The notes beneath the pieces were generated by a model that was not told the origin of the DNA, did not search any database, and was given only the letters and a program-made list of their open reading frames with translations. The position numbers and the translations under genes were made by a program. A stretch of 64,000 nucleotides of DNA from Vibrio injensis (lineage in GTDB: Bacteria; Pseudomonadota; Gammaproteobacteria; Enterobacterales; Vibrionaceae). How positions within the stretch are numbered: position 1 is the stretch's first letter; the number at the start of each line of letters is the position of its first letter. Below are positions 25,536-33,348 of this stretch, piece by piece. The stretch lies in NCBI RefSeq assembly GCF_001895205.1, contig NZ_BDJF01000016.1, positions 124,001 through 188,000 of the forward strand, read 5' to 3'.

Positions 25536-25548
25536 GTAATATTATAAC
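25536..25548 (-). promoter_or_regulatory. Second Zur-box-like palindrome, upstream of the MFS gene
   Basis: On the minus strand GTTAT-AAT-ATTAC matches the Zur core GTTAT-ANT-ATAAC at 12 of 13 positions including spacing, about 50 bp before the MFS start. The region is AT-rich, so it could be chance, but its partner in front of the importer operon has the same form. Confidence 0.4.
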
Positions 25549-25675
25549 AATAATCAATCATTAAACGCTATTGAATACTAATGATAGGCATTAACAGATA
25601 TTGCTAGATCACTGACGGCATTGAAAACGGTAAAAAGTAAGGGGAAACAAGAAAGGAAACTTAGGGATAGATACA

Positions 25676-25703
25676 ACAAAGCCCGCTAAACAGCGGGCTT
25701 TGT
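25676..25703 (-). terminator. Terminator of the tRNA-Val pair
   Basis: ACAAAGCCCGCT and AGCGGGCTTTGT form a perfect 12-bp stem around a 4-nt loop, 9 bp beyond the 3' end of the second tRNA on the minus strand. Confidence 0.85.
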
Positions 25704-25711
25704 CTAAAATT

Positions 25712-25788
25712 TGGTGGGTCTAGGCAGACTCGAACTGCCGACCCCTACCATGTCAAGGTAGTACTCTAACCAACTGAGCTATAGACCC
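25712..25788 (-). tRNA. tRNA-Val (anticodon GAC), second of a tandem pair
   Basis: 77 nt including encoded CCA. Acceptor GGGTCTA pairs with TAGACCC; D arm AGCTCAGTTGGTTAGAGT; anticodon stem CTACC/GGTAG with loop TTGACAT; T arm CAGTTCGAGTCTG. The anticodon GAC reads GUC/GUU valine codons, as in E. coli valV. Confidence 0.95.
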
Positions 25789-25808
25789 AAATTCTTATCT
25801 GTTCACAT

Positions 25809-25885
25809 TGGTGCGTCCGAGTGGACTCGAACCACCGACCCCCGCCATGTCAAGGCGATACTCTAACCAGCTGAGCTACGGACGC
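25809..25885 (-). tRNA. tRNA-Val (anticodon GAC), first of a tandem pair
   Basis: 77 nt including CCA. Acceptor GCGTCCG/CGGACGC; anticodon loop TTGACAT (GAC); T arm TGGTTCGAGTCCA. It differs from the downstream copy in the acceptor, anticodon and T stems but keeps compensating pairs, so both should fold. It is transcribed first on the minus strand, 20 bp before the other copy. Confidence 0.95.
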
Positions 25886-25905
25886 ATCACTTGAGAACGG
25901 GGTGG

Positions 25906-25934
25906 ATATTAGCGATTGATTTTGCTCAGTGCAA
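25906..25934 (-). promoter_or_regulatory. Sigma-70 promoter of the tRNA-Val pair
   Basis: On the minus strand TTGCAC (-35), a 17-bp spacer and TAATAT (-10) place the start about 14 bp before the first tRNA. Spacing is ideal. Confidence 0.75.
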
Positions 25935-26220
25935 GCGTATTTTTACTATTTTTAAATCAACTGACGCTTAGGTGATCAACTTGATGTTTTTTTGCCCTAA
26001 AATGAGCGTTGCTATAACATTTATTGTTGAGTTCTCTTTCACACTCAATGAGTCATAAGCAGGAAAAGTGATAAACCTAATGACATCAAAAATCCAAAAG
26101 ACGAGTAATTAGAACTAGCTCTTCTTTTTGTGATTTAGATTCAAAAATAACGTTGATTGGTGAAAACAAATGAGTACTATAACGGCTATTGGAATGAATA
26201 TGCAATTGAGTCGGTAGAAC
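25935..26220. other. Region upstream of the diguanylate cyclase gene
   Basis: 286 bp, AT-rich, continuing the gap beyond the tRNA promoter. It must carry the promoter of the GGDEF gene; no hairpin or operator stands out and no small gene is supported. Confidence 0.4.
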
Positions 26221-27282
26221 ATGGATGCAAAACTGTTTAATAACTCGCAAACATTAAGAGCATCCGTGCTTCGTGGGCTCAGCTTATTTTTGTGTTTTAT
26301 TGCTCTGTGCATGGCGATCTTCAACATTGTCTACCATCAAACACTAGGACTAGCGAGTATTGAAGTCCTGTTCGCTGGCTACTCTTTTTATATCCATCAA
26401 TGTGCTAAGCAGAATAACTACTCTGAACGCTATGCTCAGTTCTACGTGTGCTTACTCTTAACAATCATTATCTTGGCCACTTATTTACAACCGATTAGCC
26501 ATGGAACGTATATATGGGGATTATTTGCTCCGGTAGTGCTTTACGTCTTTCTAGGTTTAAAACTGGGAGGAGCGGTGACAGGGATCATTTTAGTGCTCAT
26601 CAGCTGTCTGCTATTTATTCAACTCCCCTACACATCGAATCCTAACGCCATACCTATACTGATTAATTTTAGTTTTTGCTATAGCGGCCTTTGGTTTATT
26701 GCTCATATTTATGAATCTAATCGCCATAAAATTGAATTTACGCTGACTCATTTAGCCACTCGAGACCCATTAACTGGATCTCATAATCGACTGTCTCTGC
26801 ACTCTGCCTTTGACTATTTTGAACAAAATAAGAGCGCAAATACCTCGCTTTGTTTATTGATTATTGATTTAGATTACTTCAAACAAATCAACGATCAGTT
26901 TGGCCATGATACTGGCGATAAAGTACTAGTAGAAACTTGTCGATTATTTGCTCAACATGTTGGGGAGAAAAACTTATTTCGAATTGGTGGAGAAGAGTTT
27001 TGTATTACTCTCTTTGATCATTCATTGTTACAGGCAGAGCAAATCGGCGAAAGGCTACGCAATCTTGTTGCTAATTACTCATTTTCTCAACAACAAGCTA
27101 TCCAGTTAACGCTCAGTGTCGGTATTTGTGAGTATCGCAACGGAGATAACTTGAATGATTTAATTAAATTAGCGGATATGGAATTATACAAAGCGAAAAA
27201 GAATGGTCGTAATCAGGTCTGCATTTGTCAATCATCAGCAGAGCAAGAGTACATCGAACTCCCACAGGTAGATTCAATTTAG
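26221..27282 (+). CDS. Membrane-bound diguanylate cyclase (GGDEF domain)
   Basis: 353 residues. Six hydrophobic helices fill the first ~170 residues with short loops, so the sensor part is in the membrane. The GGDEF domain covers about 180-340: DPLTGSHNRLS start, LLIIDLDYFKQINDQFGHDTGD metal-binding region, and the active-site motif GGEEF in RIGGEEFCITLF. An RxxD product-inhibition site is not obvious upstream of GGEEF. It should make cyclic di-GMP, which controls biofilm and motility in vibrios. What the membrane part senses is unknown. Convergent with the DUF2726 gene, overlapping it by 9 bp at the 3' ends. Confidence 0.9.
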   Translation: MDAKLFNNSQTLRASVLRGLSLFLCFIALCMAIFNIVYHQTLGLASIEVLFAGYSFYIHQCAKQNNYSERYAQFYVCLLLTIIILATYLQPISHGTYIWGLFAPVVLYVFLGLKLGGAVTGIILVLISCLLFIQLPYTSNPNAIPILINFSFCYSGLWFIAHIYESNRHKIEFTLTHLATRDPLTGSHNRLSLHSAFDYFEQNKSANTSLCLLIIDLDYFKQINDQFGHDTGDKVLVETCRLFAQHVGEKNLFRIGGEEFCITLFDHSLLQAEQIGERLRNLVANYSFSQQQAIQLTLSVGICEYRNGDNLNDLIKLADMELYKAKKNGRNQVCICQSSAEQEYIELPQVDSI

Positions 27283-27969
27283 CCGTTTAATCTCAGAAAT
27301 TGGCATCTCATTTTCTTCACTTTCAAAAACAACATTATAGTTCTCAGTATAAGTACAATGAGGTAAACGACTACAAGTAAAAAAGCGTCTCCCCTTAAAC
27401 TCACCTTGACTAGCCGTTTTGATGACCATTGGGCTGCCACAACGTTTGCAGAAACGAACCTCTTTATCCGGCTCAATCAGATCAATATGTGCAGCAAGCA
27501 GTCGGCGTAACTTACCGACTTGATAACTGTATTTAATATTGGCACCAATTAATGGAATATTGGCTGACTGACACACCTGCAATAGCAGCTTTTGCCGTTC
27601 TATTTTCCCTTTATTCAGCGGTTTTCCATCATCAAGCTCAATGATAACTCTTGGTTCTAATGTTCTGGCATCACAAACCACAAAACTAAAAGAATGTTTA
27701 GCGATCCGACTATGAGCAATAAACCACTGCTTTTTATTTTTCAATGACTTGGGTGAGACAACATGATTAACGCCGACTTTAGCAAGCACAATACCATGCT
27801 CACCGACAGCGGTAGTTAATGCATTAAAGAAGGTACTTTCTGCGATATTCAGTAATGGCCCATTTTTTTTGTAAGTGTAATCTTTACTATCATCATTACG
27901 AATTAAATATTTTTGAATGAATAGAAAAAAACCGACTAAAAGAGCAACAATAATAAAGACGTTCGCCAT
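27274..27969 (-). CDS. DUF2726 protein with topoisomerase-type zinc finger
   Basis: 231 residues. One N-terminal membrane helix (FIIVALLVGFFLFIQKYL), then a DUF2726 domain at about 35-160 with CDARTLEPRVIIELDDGKP, a nuclease-like core (related to restriction endonuclease folds, with VVCD...ELDDG and K residues). The C-terminal ~45 residues, FCKRCGSPMVIKTASQGEFKG followed by FFTCSRLPHC, form a four-Cys zinc finger like that of topoisomerase I tails. Such proteins are widespread in vibrios; substrate and role are unknown. Its last codons overlap the convergent diguanylate cyclase gene. Confidence 0.8.
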   Translation of the reverse strand: MANVFIIVALLVGFFLFIQKYLIRNDDSKDYTYKKNGPLLNIAESTFFNALTTAVGEHGIVLAKVGVNHVVSPKSLKNKKQWFIAHSRIAKHSFSFVVCDARTLEPRVIIELDDGKPLNKGKIERQKLLLQVCQSANIPLIGANIKYSYQVGKLRRLLAAHIDLIEPDKEVRFCKRCGSPMVIKTASQGEFKGRRFFTCSRLPHCTYTENYNVVFESEENEMPISEIKRLN

Positions 27970-28023
27970 AGTACCTATTCTTCATAACGCTAACAAAAAA
28001 GCTTATCGTTATATTGACTATTA

Positions 28024-29001
28024 TTAAAAAATAAAGCTATCCATTAAACCAACCATCTTACCAATTTCAGGTTTAGTGATGGTATCGTTAGCACCCAAAG
28101 CAAGTGCTTTAGCTCGGTTATCATCACTCATCAATGATGAGAACATGATGATCGGTGTTTGATTATAAGCTTCATTCTCACGTAACCGTTTGACTAAATG
28201 CATCCCGTCCATACGTGGCATTTCTACATCGGTGACAATCGCATTAACTAACTCACTAACAGAGGTATTTTCTTCTTTAGCCACACGTTGAATCTCCATC
28301 AATTTTTCGTATGCTTCTCCTCCATCTTTACAAGCAATCACGTTATAGCCCGCTGAACTTAATGTTTCCTGAATCATGCTACGAATGAAGGCCGAATCAT
28401 CAACCACCATAATCGTTTTCGCGTTACGCTTACTGACCATTTTCTGGTTCAAATCAATCGAGCGATCCATTTTAACATCGTACTTACCCATACTTAATTC
28501 TGGGTTAATGTCGGCAATGATCTTCTCAAAATCTAAAATCATGATCAGCTTTTTATCTTTACGTACTACTGCAACCACGCAATCTTGCTCACCAGCTTCT
28601 AAAAATTGACTCGGTGACTCAACATCATTCCATGAAATACGATGAATTCGACTAATACTGTCAATTAAAAATCCGTTGGTCATGCGGTTAAAATCAGTCA
28701 CTATAACGTATTTATTCTTGATGTCGGGACGAGTGGGAACACCGAGCCAACCAGCAAGGTCGACCAAAGGGGTTAAAATTTCCCGAGAAGAAAATACGCC
28801 TATCATATGAGGCTGAGCATTGGGATAATCGGTGGTTTCAGGTACACGAATAACTTCTCGGACTTTAGCCACGTTAATTCCGTAATAACAAGTTTTCGTC
28901 TCGCCACTAGGCAATAGTTTTTCTAGATGGAATTCAATAATTTCCAGCTCATTAGTACCACTTTCTAATAAAATTGTATTATTTGGATTGCTCATAATCA
29001 T
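28024..29001 (-). CDS. cheV: Chemotaxis protein CheV
   Basis: 325 residues with CheW-like domain first (about 10-165: ECGTNELEIIEFHLE-like start, YGINVAKVREVIRVPE, GVFSSREILTPLVDLAGWLG) and a receiver domain second (about 190-325: VVDDSAFIRSMIQETL, phosphoacceptor Asp in IVTDVEMPRMDGMHL, Lys in DTITKPE). That order defines CheV, which couples chemoreceptors to CheA and is tuned by phosphorylation. It stands alone, away from any che cluster, as vibrio cheV paralogues often do. A second Met at codon 3 is an alternative start. Confidence 0.92.
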   Translation of the reverse strand: MIMSNPNNTILLESGTNELEIIEFHLEKLLPSGETKTCYYGINVAKVREVIRVPETTDYPNAQPHMIGVFSSREILTPLVDLAGWLGVPTRPDIKNKYVIVTDFNRMTNGFLIDSISRIHRISWNDVESPSQFLEAGEQDCVVAVVRKDKKLIMILDFEKIIADINPELSMGKYDVKMDRSIDLNQKMVSKRNAKTIMVVDDSAFIRSMIQETLSSAGYNVIACKDGGEAYEKLMEIQRVAKEENTSVSELVNAIVTDVEMPRMDGMHLVKRLRENEAYNQTPIIMFSSLMSDDNRAKALALGANDTITKPEIGKMVGLMDSFIF

Positions 29002-29463
29002 TCACATCTTTTCGGCAAAGCGTTAAGTTCGTTCCTTTTTGTAGTATATACGCAAGTCGCTCAAAGAAAATGATAATGGCGTAGATTGTTTATTTAATTT
29101 GTTATCTATACCCAATTACTAAGAAAAAAGTGTCTATTTACCCCACCTCAGCCCTCTTGAAAAAGACCATTACCAGCAAGTCTATGAATATCGGTGAATA
29201 GTTGTAAAAAAAGCGCCAGAGTGAGAATGATTAACCAGTTAAGATGGAAAAATCGCACCTCAATAGAAACTCTTTTGCATATCAATATGTGACATCGATC
29301 ACCTATAATTTCGCTTATTTTTTACTCAATAGATACATTCTTCTATATACTGATAGGTGCAGTGAGGTGCTCAATGATCAGTCATTCCCTACTCACACAA
29401 TTATTTTAAAAGACTAGGGAGCGATAAACTTATCTCATTTACATCGTCAGGAGGAAAGTCATT
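29002..29463. other. 462-bp regulatory gap between cheV and a small unknown gene
   Basis: It holds the cheV promoter (minus), a CRP-like site (29288-29303), a possible -10 TATACT at 29346-29351 for the plus-strand gene and a long untranslated leader of about 100 nt. No other reading frame is convincing. Confidence 0.5.
29288..29303 (+). promoter_or_regulatory. CRP-binding site candidate
   Basis: TGTGA-CATCGA-TCACC matches the CRP consensus TGTGA-N6-TCACA at 9 of 10 informative bases. Its centre is about 62 bp before the start predicted from TATACT at 29346, the class I activation distance. The site could also act on cheV. Confidence 0.6.
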
Positions 29464-29697
29464 ATGGAAAAAGATGCCTTAGGTATATGCCTTTCACGAG
29501 ACATGCTAAGCGAGCATCTTCTGTCAACGTTCACTCATGTTCGGGCTTACGAACTGGCGGTAGAGAACGATGAACAAGTCCGCGTATTATTCGCTTTTCC
29601 ACAAATGTCAGGCAAGGATGTGCTCACTACGATGCAAGGCACGAAAAAGTTGATTTGGCGAGCAGATTTCTTCTGTCCCCATTTCCCTCATCGATAA
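29464..29697 (+). CDS. Small protein of unknown function (77 aa)
   Basis: 77 residues with a strong ribosome site (CAGGAGGAAAG, 7 bp before ATG) and a terminator directly behind, so it looks like a real single-gene unit. The protein is mixed alpha/beta in appearance, no membrane helix or signal peptide, with a central AYELAVENDEQVRVLFAFPQM and a His/Pro/Cys-rich end FFCPHFPHR. I do not recognise the family. The upstream CRP-like site suggests regulation by carbon status. Confidence 0.65.
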   Translation: MEKDALGICLSRDMLSEHLLSTFTHVRAYELAVENDEQVRVLFAFPQMSGKDVLTTMQGTKKLIWRADFFCPHFPHR

Positions 29698-29698
29698 A

Positions 29699-29732
29699 AC
29701 AAAGCTGGTTCGTTACTACGAATCAGCTTTGT
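29699..29732 (+). terminator. Terminator after the 77-aa gene
   Basis: ACAAAGCTG and CAGCTTTGT form the outer stem, TTCG/CGAA the inner one; CTCTTGTT follows. It starts at the stop codon. Confidence 0.75.
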
Positions 29733-29780
29733 CTCTTGTTACAACAAAATACTACTCTCTCGAAAAAAAACTCGCTACTA

Positions 29781-29796
29781 TAGAGTAATCACTCTA
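29781..29796 (+). promoter_or_regulatory. Operator-like palindrome before the TolC-HlyD-ABC operon
   Basis: TAGAGT-AATC-ACTCTA is a perfect 6-bp inverted repeat, 22 bp before the first start codon and overlapping a likely -10/start region. It resembles operators of TetR/MarR-type repressors. No regulator gene is adjacent. Confidence 0.45.
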
Positions 29797-29817
29797 AATC
29801 GAACTCTGAACGGTAAC

Positions 29818-31209
29818 ATGAAGCTAAAAACCATTACTTTGATGTTGTGCTCGTGGGCGGGTAGTGCTTCTGTCCACAGCATGCCTATTTCGTTTCAGCA
29901 AGCTTGGGATATTTTGCAGCAAAGCAATCACTCATTAGCCGCCGAACGGGCCAATGTCGAACACTACCAGCATTTGCAAAACGCAACGAGTCATCTTAAT
30001 TATCCTTCTCTATCCGTTAGCGCAACTTATGCTAGAATTGCTGAACGAGATATCACGCTTCCTACACCTCATTTAGAATTACCACTACCGATCCCCAATA
30101 CAATCGGTATAACTTTAGCCGATAAAAATGCTTATAGTTCATCCATTCGCGCTATCTGGCCTATCTTTACTGGTGGACGAATCACCGCAGCACAAACAGC
30201 TGCAGAAGGACAAAAACAAGAGGCTGAAAGTCAATTTGCCATGGTAGTGCAAGCTCGTTATGAGGATTTAGCCAAATACTATTTTAGCGTGATACTTGCT
30301 CAAGAAGTATTACAAACACATATTGCTGTCGAACAGGGCCTAACCAAACATCGCGATAATGCATTAAAACTTGAACAACAAGGACAAATTGCCTTAGTTG
30401 AACGTTTACAGGCAGAAGCATCGTTAGATAAAGCCACTATTGAACGTAAAAAATCAGAAAAAACATTAGACATAGCTCAAAGTGCATTGACACAGATTCT
30501 GAACCAAACTCAGCCAGTCTCCCCCAGTGGTCAATTGTTTATTAATAAAAGTCTTCCCCCGTTAACTGCTTTTATTGAGCAAACATTAGCCACCTACCCA
30601 GGTTTAGATCTCTTGAGTGCTAAAGAGAAACAAGCTAATAGCCTTATTAAGGCTGAAAAAGGTAAATACTATCCCGACGTATATCTGTTTGGTCATTACA
30701 GTTTGTACGAAGATGATTCACTTCTCAGCCAACTCACACCCGATTGGATGGTCGGTGTTGGAGTAAGTATTCCGCTGATAGAGAACACTGGGCGCAGTCA
30801 TCAAGTACGAGCCGCAAACAGTTTAGTCTCTCAAGTCCGTTCTTTACGTGCACAAGCAGAACAAGACTTAACAGTATTGGTTGAAAAAACCTACAAAGAA
30901 GCTGAACAAGCTTTAGAAGAAGCTCAAGGACTTAACTCGAGCTTACGGTTAGCTAAAGAAAACTTATCCTTACGTCAAAAAGCATTTAATCAAGGTTTGG
31001 CTACATCGCTTGACGTGGTCGATGCCGAACTCTATTTAGCCAGCATTAAAACTCAACAAGCCGTGGCTGGTTTTAACTATCTTATTTCTCTGAGTAAACT
31101 TTTAGCACTATCGAGTGAGATGCAAACCTTCTCTCATTATAAGCAAATGGCAGTTCCTTTAACTATGCTGCCAAATCACCTTGTCCATTCACAAAGGGAA
31201 CCTTCATGA
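29818..31209 (+). CDS. TolC-family outer membrane efflux protein
   Basis: 463 residues, standard for outer membrane factors. Signal peptide of ~21 residues (MLCSWAGSASVHS), then two repeats of long coiled-coil helices with beta strands: the first with FQQAWDILQQSNHSLAAERAN, NYPSLSVSATYARI and the second with YPDVYLFGHYSLYED, VGVGVSIPLIENTG and LSLRQKAFNQGLATSLDVVDAE-like end, all TolC hallmarks. It would form the outer membrane channel for the downstream HlyD and ABC-2 proteins. It overlaps the HlyD gene by 4 bp. Confidence 0.9.
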   Translation: MKLKTITLMLCSWAGSASVHSMPISFQQAWDILQQSNHSLAAERANVEHYQHLQNATSHLNYPSLSVSATYARIAERDITLPTPHLELPLPIPNTIGITLADKNAYSSSIRAIWPIFTGGRITAAQTAAEGQKQEAESQFAMVVQARYEDLAKYYFSVILAQEVLQTHIAVEQGLTKHRDNALKLEQQGQIALVERLQAEASLDKATIERKKSEKTLDIAQSALTQILNQTQPVSPSGQLFINKSLPPLTAFIEQTLATYPGLDLLSAKEKQANSLIKAEKGKYYPDVYLFGHYSLYEDDSLLSQLTPDWMVGVGVSIPLIENTGRSHQVRAANSLVSQVRSLRAQAEQDLTVLVEKTYKEAEQALEEAQGLNSSLRLAKENLSLRQKAFNQGLATSLDVVDAELYLASIKTQQAVAGFNYLISLSKLLALSSEMQTFSHYKQMAVPLTMLPNHLVHSQREPS

Positions 31210-32180
31210 AAGCGGTTAAATCTTCTGTTATTGCAATCTCTGTCGTCGCCGCCGTCGCTTGGATAGGTTATAGCTTTTATCAAGCTTATCAGCCTCAACC
31301 CATTCGTCTCCAAGGGCAAATTGAGTCTCAACAATACAGTATCTCATCCAAAGTACCTGGACGTATTGATCAAGTTTTTGTTCGTAAAGGCGATCTCGTC
31401 AACAAGGGGCAGTTAATTTTCACCATTCATAGTCCAGAGATCGAAGCTAAGTTAGAGCAAGCGATGGCGGGACAAAGAGCAGCTGGCGCATTAGCTCAAG
31501 AAGCGGAAACCGGTTCACGTAGTCAACAAATACAAGCGGCAAGAGACCAATGGTTAACCGCAAAAGCTGCCGCTGATTTGGCTGAAAAAACGTATTTACG
31601 AGTGAATAATCTCTTCGAACAAGGCGTTGTTGCTGAGCAAAGACGAGACGAAGCAAATACTCAATGGCGCGCAGCCAGATACAGTGAAAATGCCGCTCTA
31701 CAAATGTATGAAATGGCTAAAGAAGGGGCTCGTAAAGAGACCATACTCGCCGCCTCTGAAAATGAACGTATGGCCGCAGGAGCAGTGGCTGAAGTTGAAG
31801 CTTATGCTGCCGATACACGCATCGAAAGCTGGTTTGATGGTGAAGTGTCTCAGGTGTTAATGCAAGCCGGTGAACTCGCACCACAAGGCTTTCCGGTTGT
31901 TACGGTTGTTGATCGCGCCGACTCTTGGGCTGTATTTAATGTCCGAGAAGATCTGCTGCGCCATTTTCAACAAGGTTCAACCTTTAAAGCCTTCTTACCT
32001 GCGTTGAATCAATACGTTGAGTTTACCGTAACGCATATTGCGGTAATGGGCGATTTTGCTACTTGGCGCTCAACGGACTCATCACAAGGTTTTGATCTAA
32101 GAACCTTTGAAGTTGAAGCCCGCCCCACACAACCTATTGATGGGTTAAGAATGGGCATGAGTGTTGCTGTTGAGTTATAA
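31206..32180 (+). CDS. HlyD-family periplasmic adaptor (YhiI-like)
   Basis: 324 residues. One N-terminal anchor helix (VIAISVVAAVAWIGYSFYQ), then a lipoyl-like half (GQIESQQYSISSKVPGRIDQ, FVRKGDLVNKGQLIFTI), a coiled-coil hairpin at about 90-195 and the second lipoyl/beta-barrel half (SWFDGEVSQVLMQAGELAP). It matches adaptor proteins of ABC-2 exporters (YhiI, YbhG). It bridges the inner-membrane permeases to the TolC-like protein encoded just upstream, with which it overlaps by ATGA. Confidence 0.88.
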   Translation: MKAVKSSVIAISVVAAVAWIGYSFYQAYQPQPIRLQGQIESQQYSISSKVPGRIDQVFVRKGDLVNKGQLIFTIHSPEIEAKLEQAMAGQRAAGALAQEAETGSRSQQIQAARDQWLTAKAAADLAEKTYLRVNNLFEQGVVAEQRRDEANTQWRAARYSENAALQMYEMAKEGARKETILAASENERMAAGAVAEVEAYAADTRIESWFDGEVSQVLMQAGELAPQGFPVVTVVDRADSWAVFNVREDLLRHFQQGSTFKAFLPALNQYVEFTVTHIAVMGDFATWRSTDSSQGFDLRTFEVEARPTQPIDGLRMGMSVAVEL

Positions 32181-32184
32181 GACG

Positions 32185-33348
32185 ATGCCAAATCATCTAC
32201 CTTCACAGTGGCAGTTATTACGTCACGATCATTGGCTACTCTCATGCCTAACCTGGGTGCCCATTGCGCTCGCGGCTCTATTATGGTGGATATTTTCCCA
32301 AGGTATCCTCCATAATTTACCGATAGGTGTTGTCGACTTATCACACAGTCAGTTATCGCGGCAAATGATTCGTCAACTGGATGCCACTTCAACCTTATCG
32401 GTAACCCACCATTACCAAAGTGCCTCAGAGGCGAAACAAGCATTAGTATCAAGTGATATTTATGCTTATGTGATTATCCCTGCACAATTTGATAAAAGCA
32501 TTTATCGTGGAGAGCAGCCTCAAGTTAGCACTTTTTACAATAGCCAATACATTTTGATTGGACGCTTAATCAATTCAGCGGTTCTTCAAGCGCAAGGGAC
32601 ATTCAATGCTCAACTGGATGGTGCTCGAACCTTAGCGAAAGGAGAGCAAACGCTCCTCAGTGCGATGGGACAAGCAGTACCTGTGCGCACTCAAGTCACC
32701 CCACTGTTTAATAAAAACAATCACTATGCCCAGTTTTTAGTCTCTGCGGCAGTGCCTGCACTGTGGCAAATTTTTATCGTGGTCACGACAATTTTGATTT
32801 TGACTGCGAACTATCGTGAATACGGACTACAAAGTTGGTTAGCGGCTCAACCTTTACGAAACCTGAGTAAAACACTGGCCCCCTATTTTGTCATTTTCCT
32901 TCTACAAGGAGTTGGCTTTTTAATTTGGTTCTATCAAGTCATGCAATGGCCAATGCATGGTCGTTTTTCAATCATTATTCTGGCCCAGATAGCAACCATT
33001 TTAGCGTGTATGATTATGGGCGGTTTTTTCTATTTTTTAACCTTGGATCCGGCTCGGGCAATGAGCTTTGCGGGCGCGTTTACCGCACCGAGCTTTGCGT
33101 TTATGGGCGTCACTTTCCCTGCCTCTGATATGAGTAATGTCGCTCTTGCTTGGCGAAGTTTATTGCCCATCAGTCATTACATTGAAGTACAGATTAGTCA
33201 GGTCAATTATGGGTTAAACGCTCTACAATCACTCCATCATTTATCGCCAATGCTCGGTTATGGATTGCCTTTGATAATCACACTGGCACTTATCAATAAA
33301 CATAAAAACAAAGAAACTGCGCTAAGGAGTAATCATGACTCTGTTTAA
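32185..33348 (+). CDS. ABC-2 type transporter permease (first of two)
   Basis: 387 residues from ATG 32185 (a GTG at 32161 would overlap HlyD and adds eight residues). ABC2_membrane_3 layout: one N-terminal membrane helix near residue 25-45, an extracytoplasmic domain to about 180 (LPIGVVDLSHSQLSRQMIRQ, IYAYVIIPAQF), then five C-terminal helices (ALWQIFIVVTTILIL, ILACMIMGGFFYFLTL, FAGAFTAPSFAFMGVTFPAS). This is the YhhJ/YbhR type. It overlaps the second permease by 14 bp. Usually such permeases need an ATP-binding partner; none is in the operon. Confidence 0.85.
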   Translation: MPNHLPSQWQLLRHDHWLLSCLTWVPIALAALLWWIFSQGILHNLPIGVVDLSHSQLSRQMIRQLDATSTLSVTHHYQSASEAKQALVSSDIYAYVIIPAQFDKSIYRGEQPQVSTFYNSQYILIGRLINSAVLQAQGTFNAQLDGARTLAKGEQTLLSAMGQAVPVRTQVTPLFNKNNHYAQFLVSAAVPALWQIFIVVTTILILTANYREYGLQSWLAAQPLRNLSKTLAPYFVIFLLQGVGFLIWFYQVMQWPMHGRFSIIILAQIATILACMIMGGFFYFLTLDPARAMSFAGAFTAPSFAFMGVTFPASDMSNVALAWRSLLPISHYIEVQISQVNYGLNALQSLHHLSPMLGYGLPLIITLALINKHKNKETALRSNHDSV

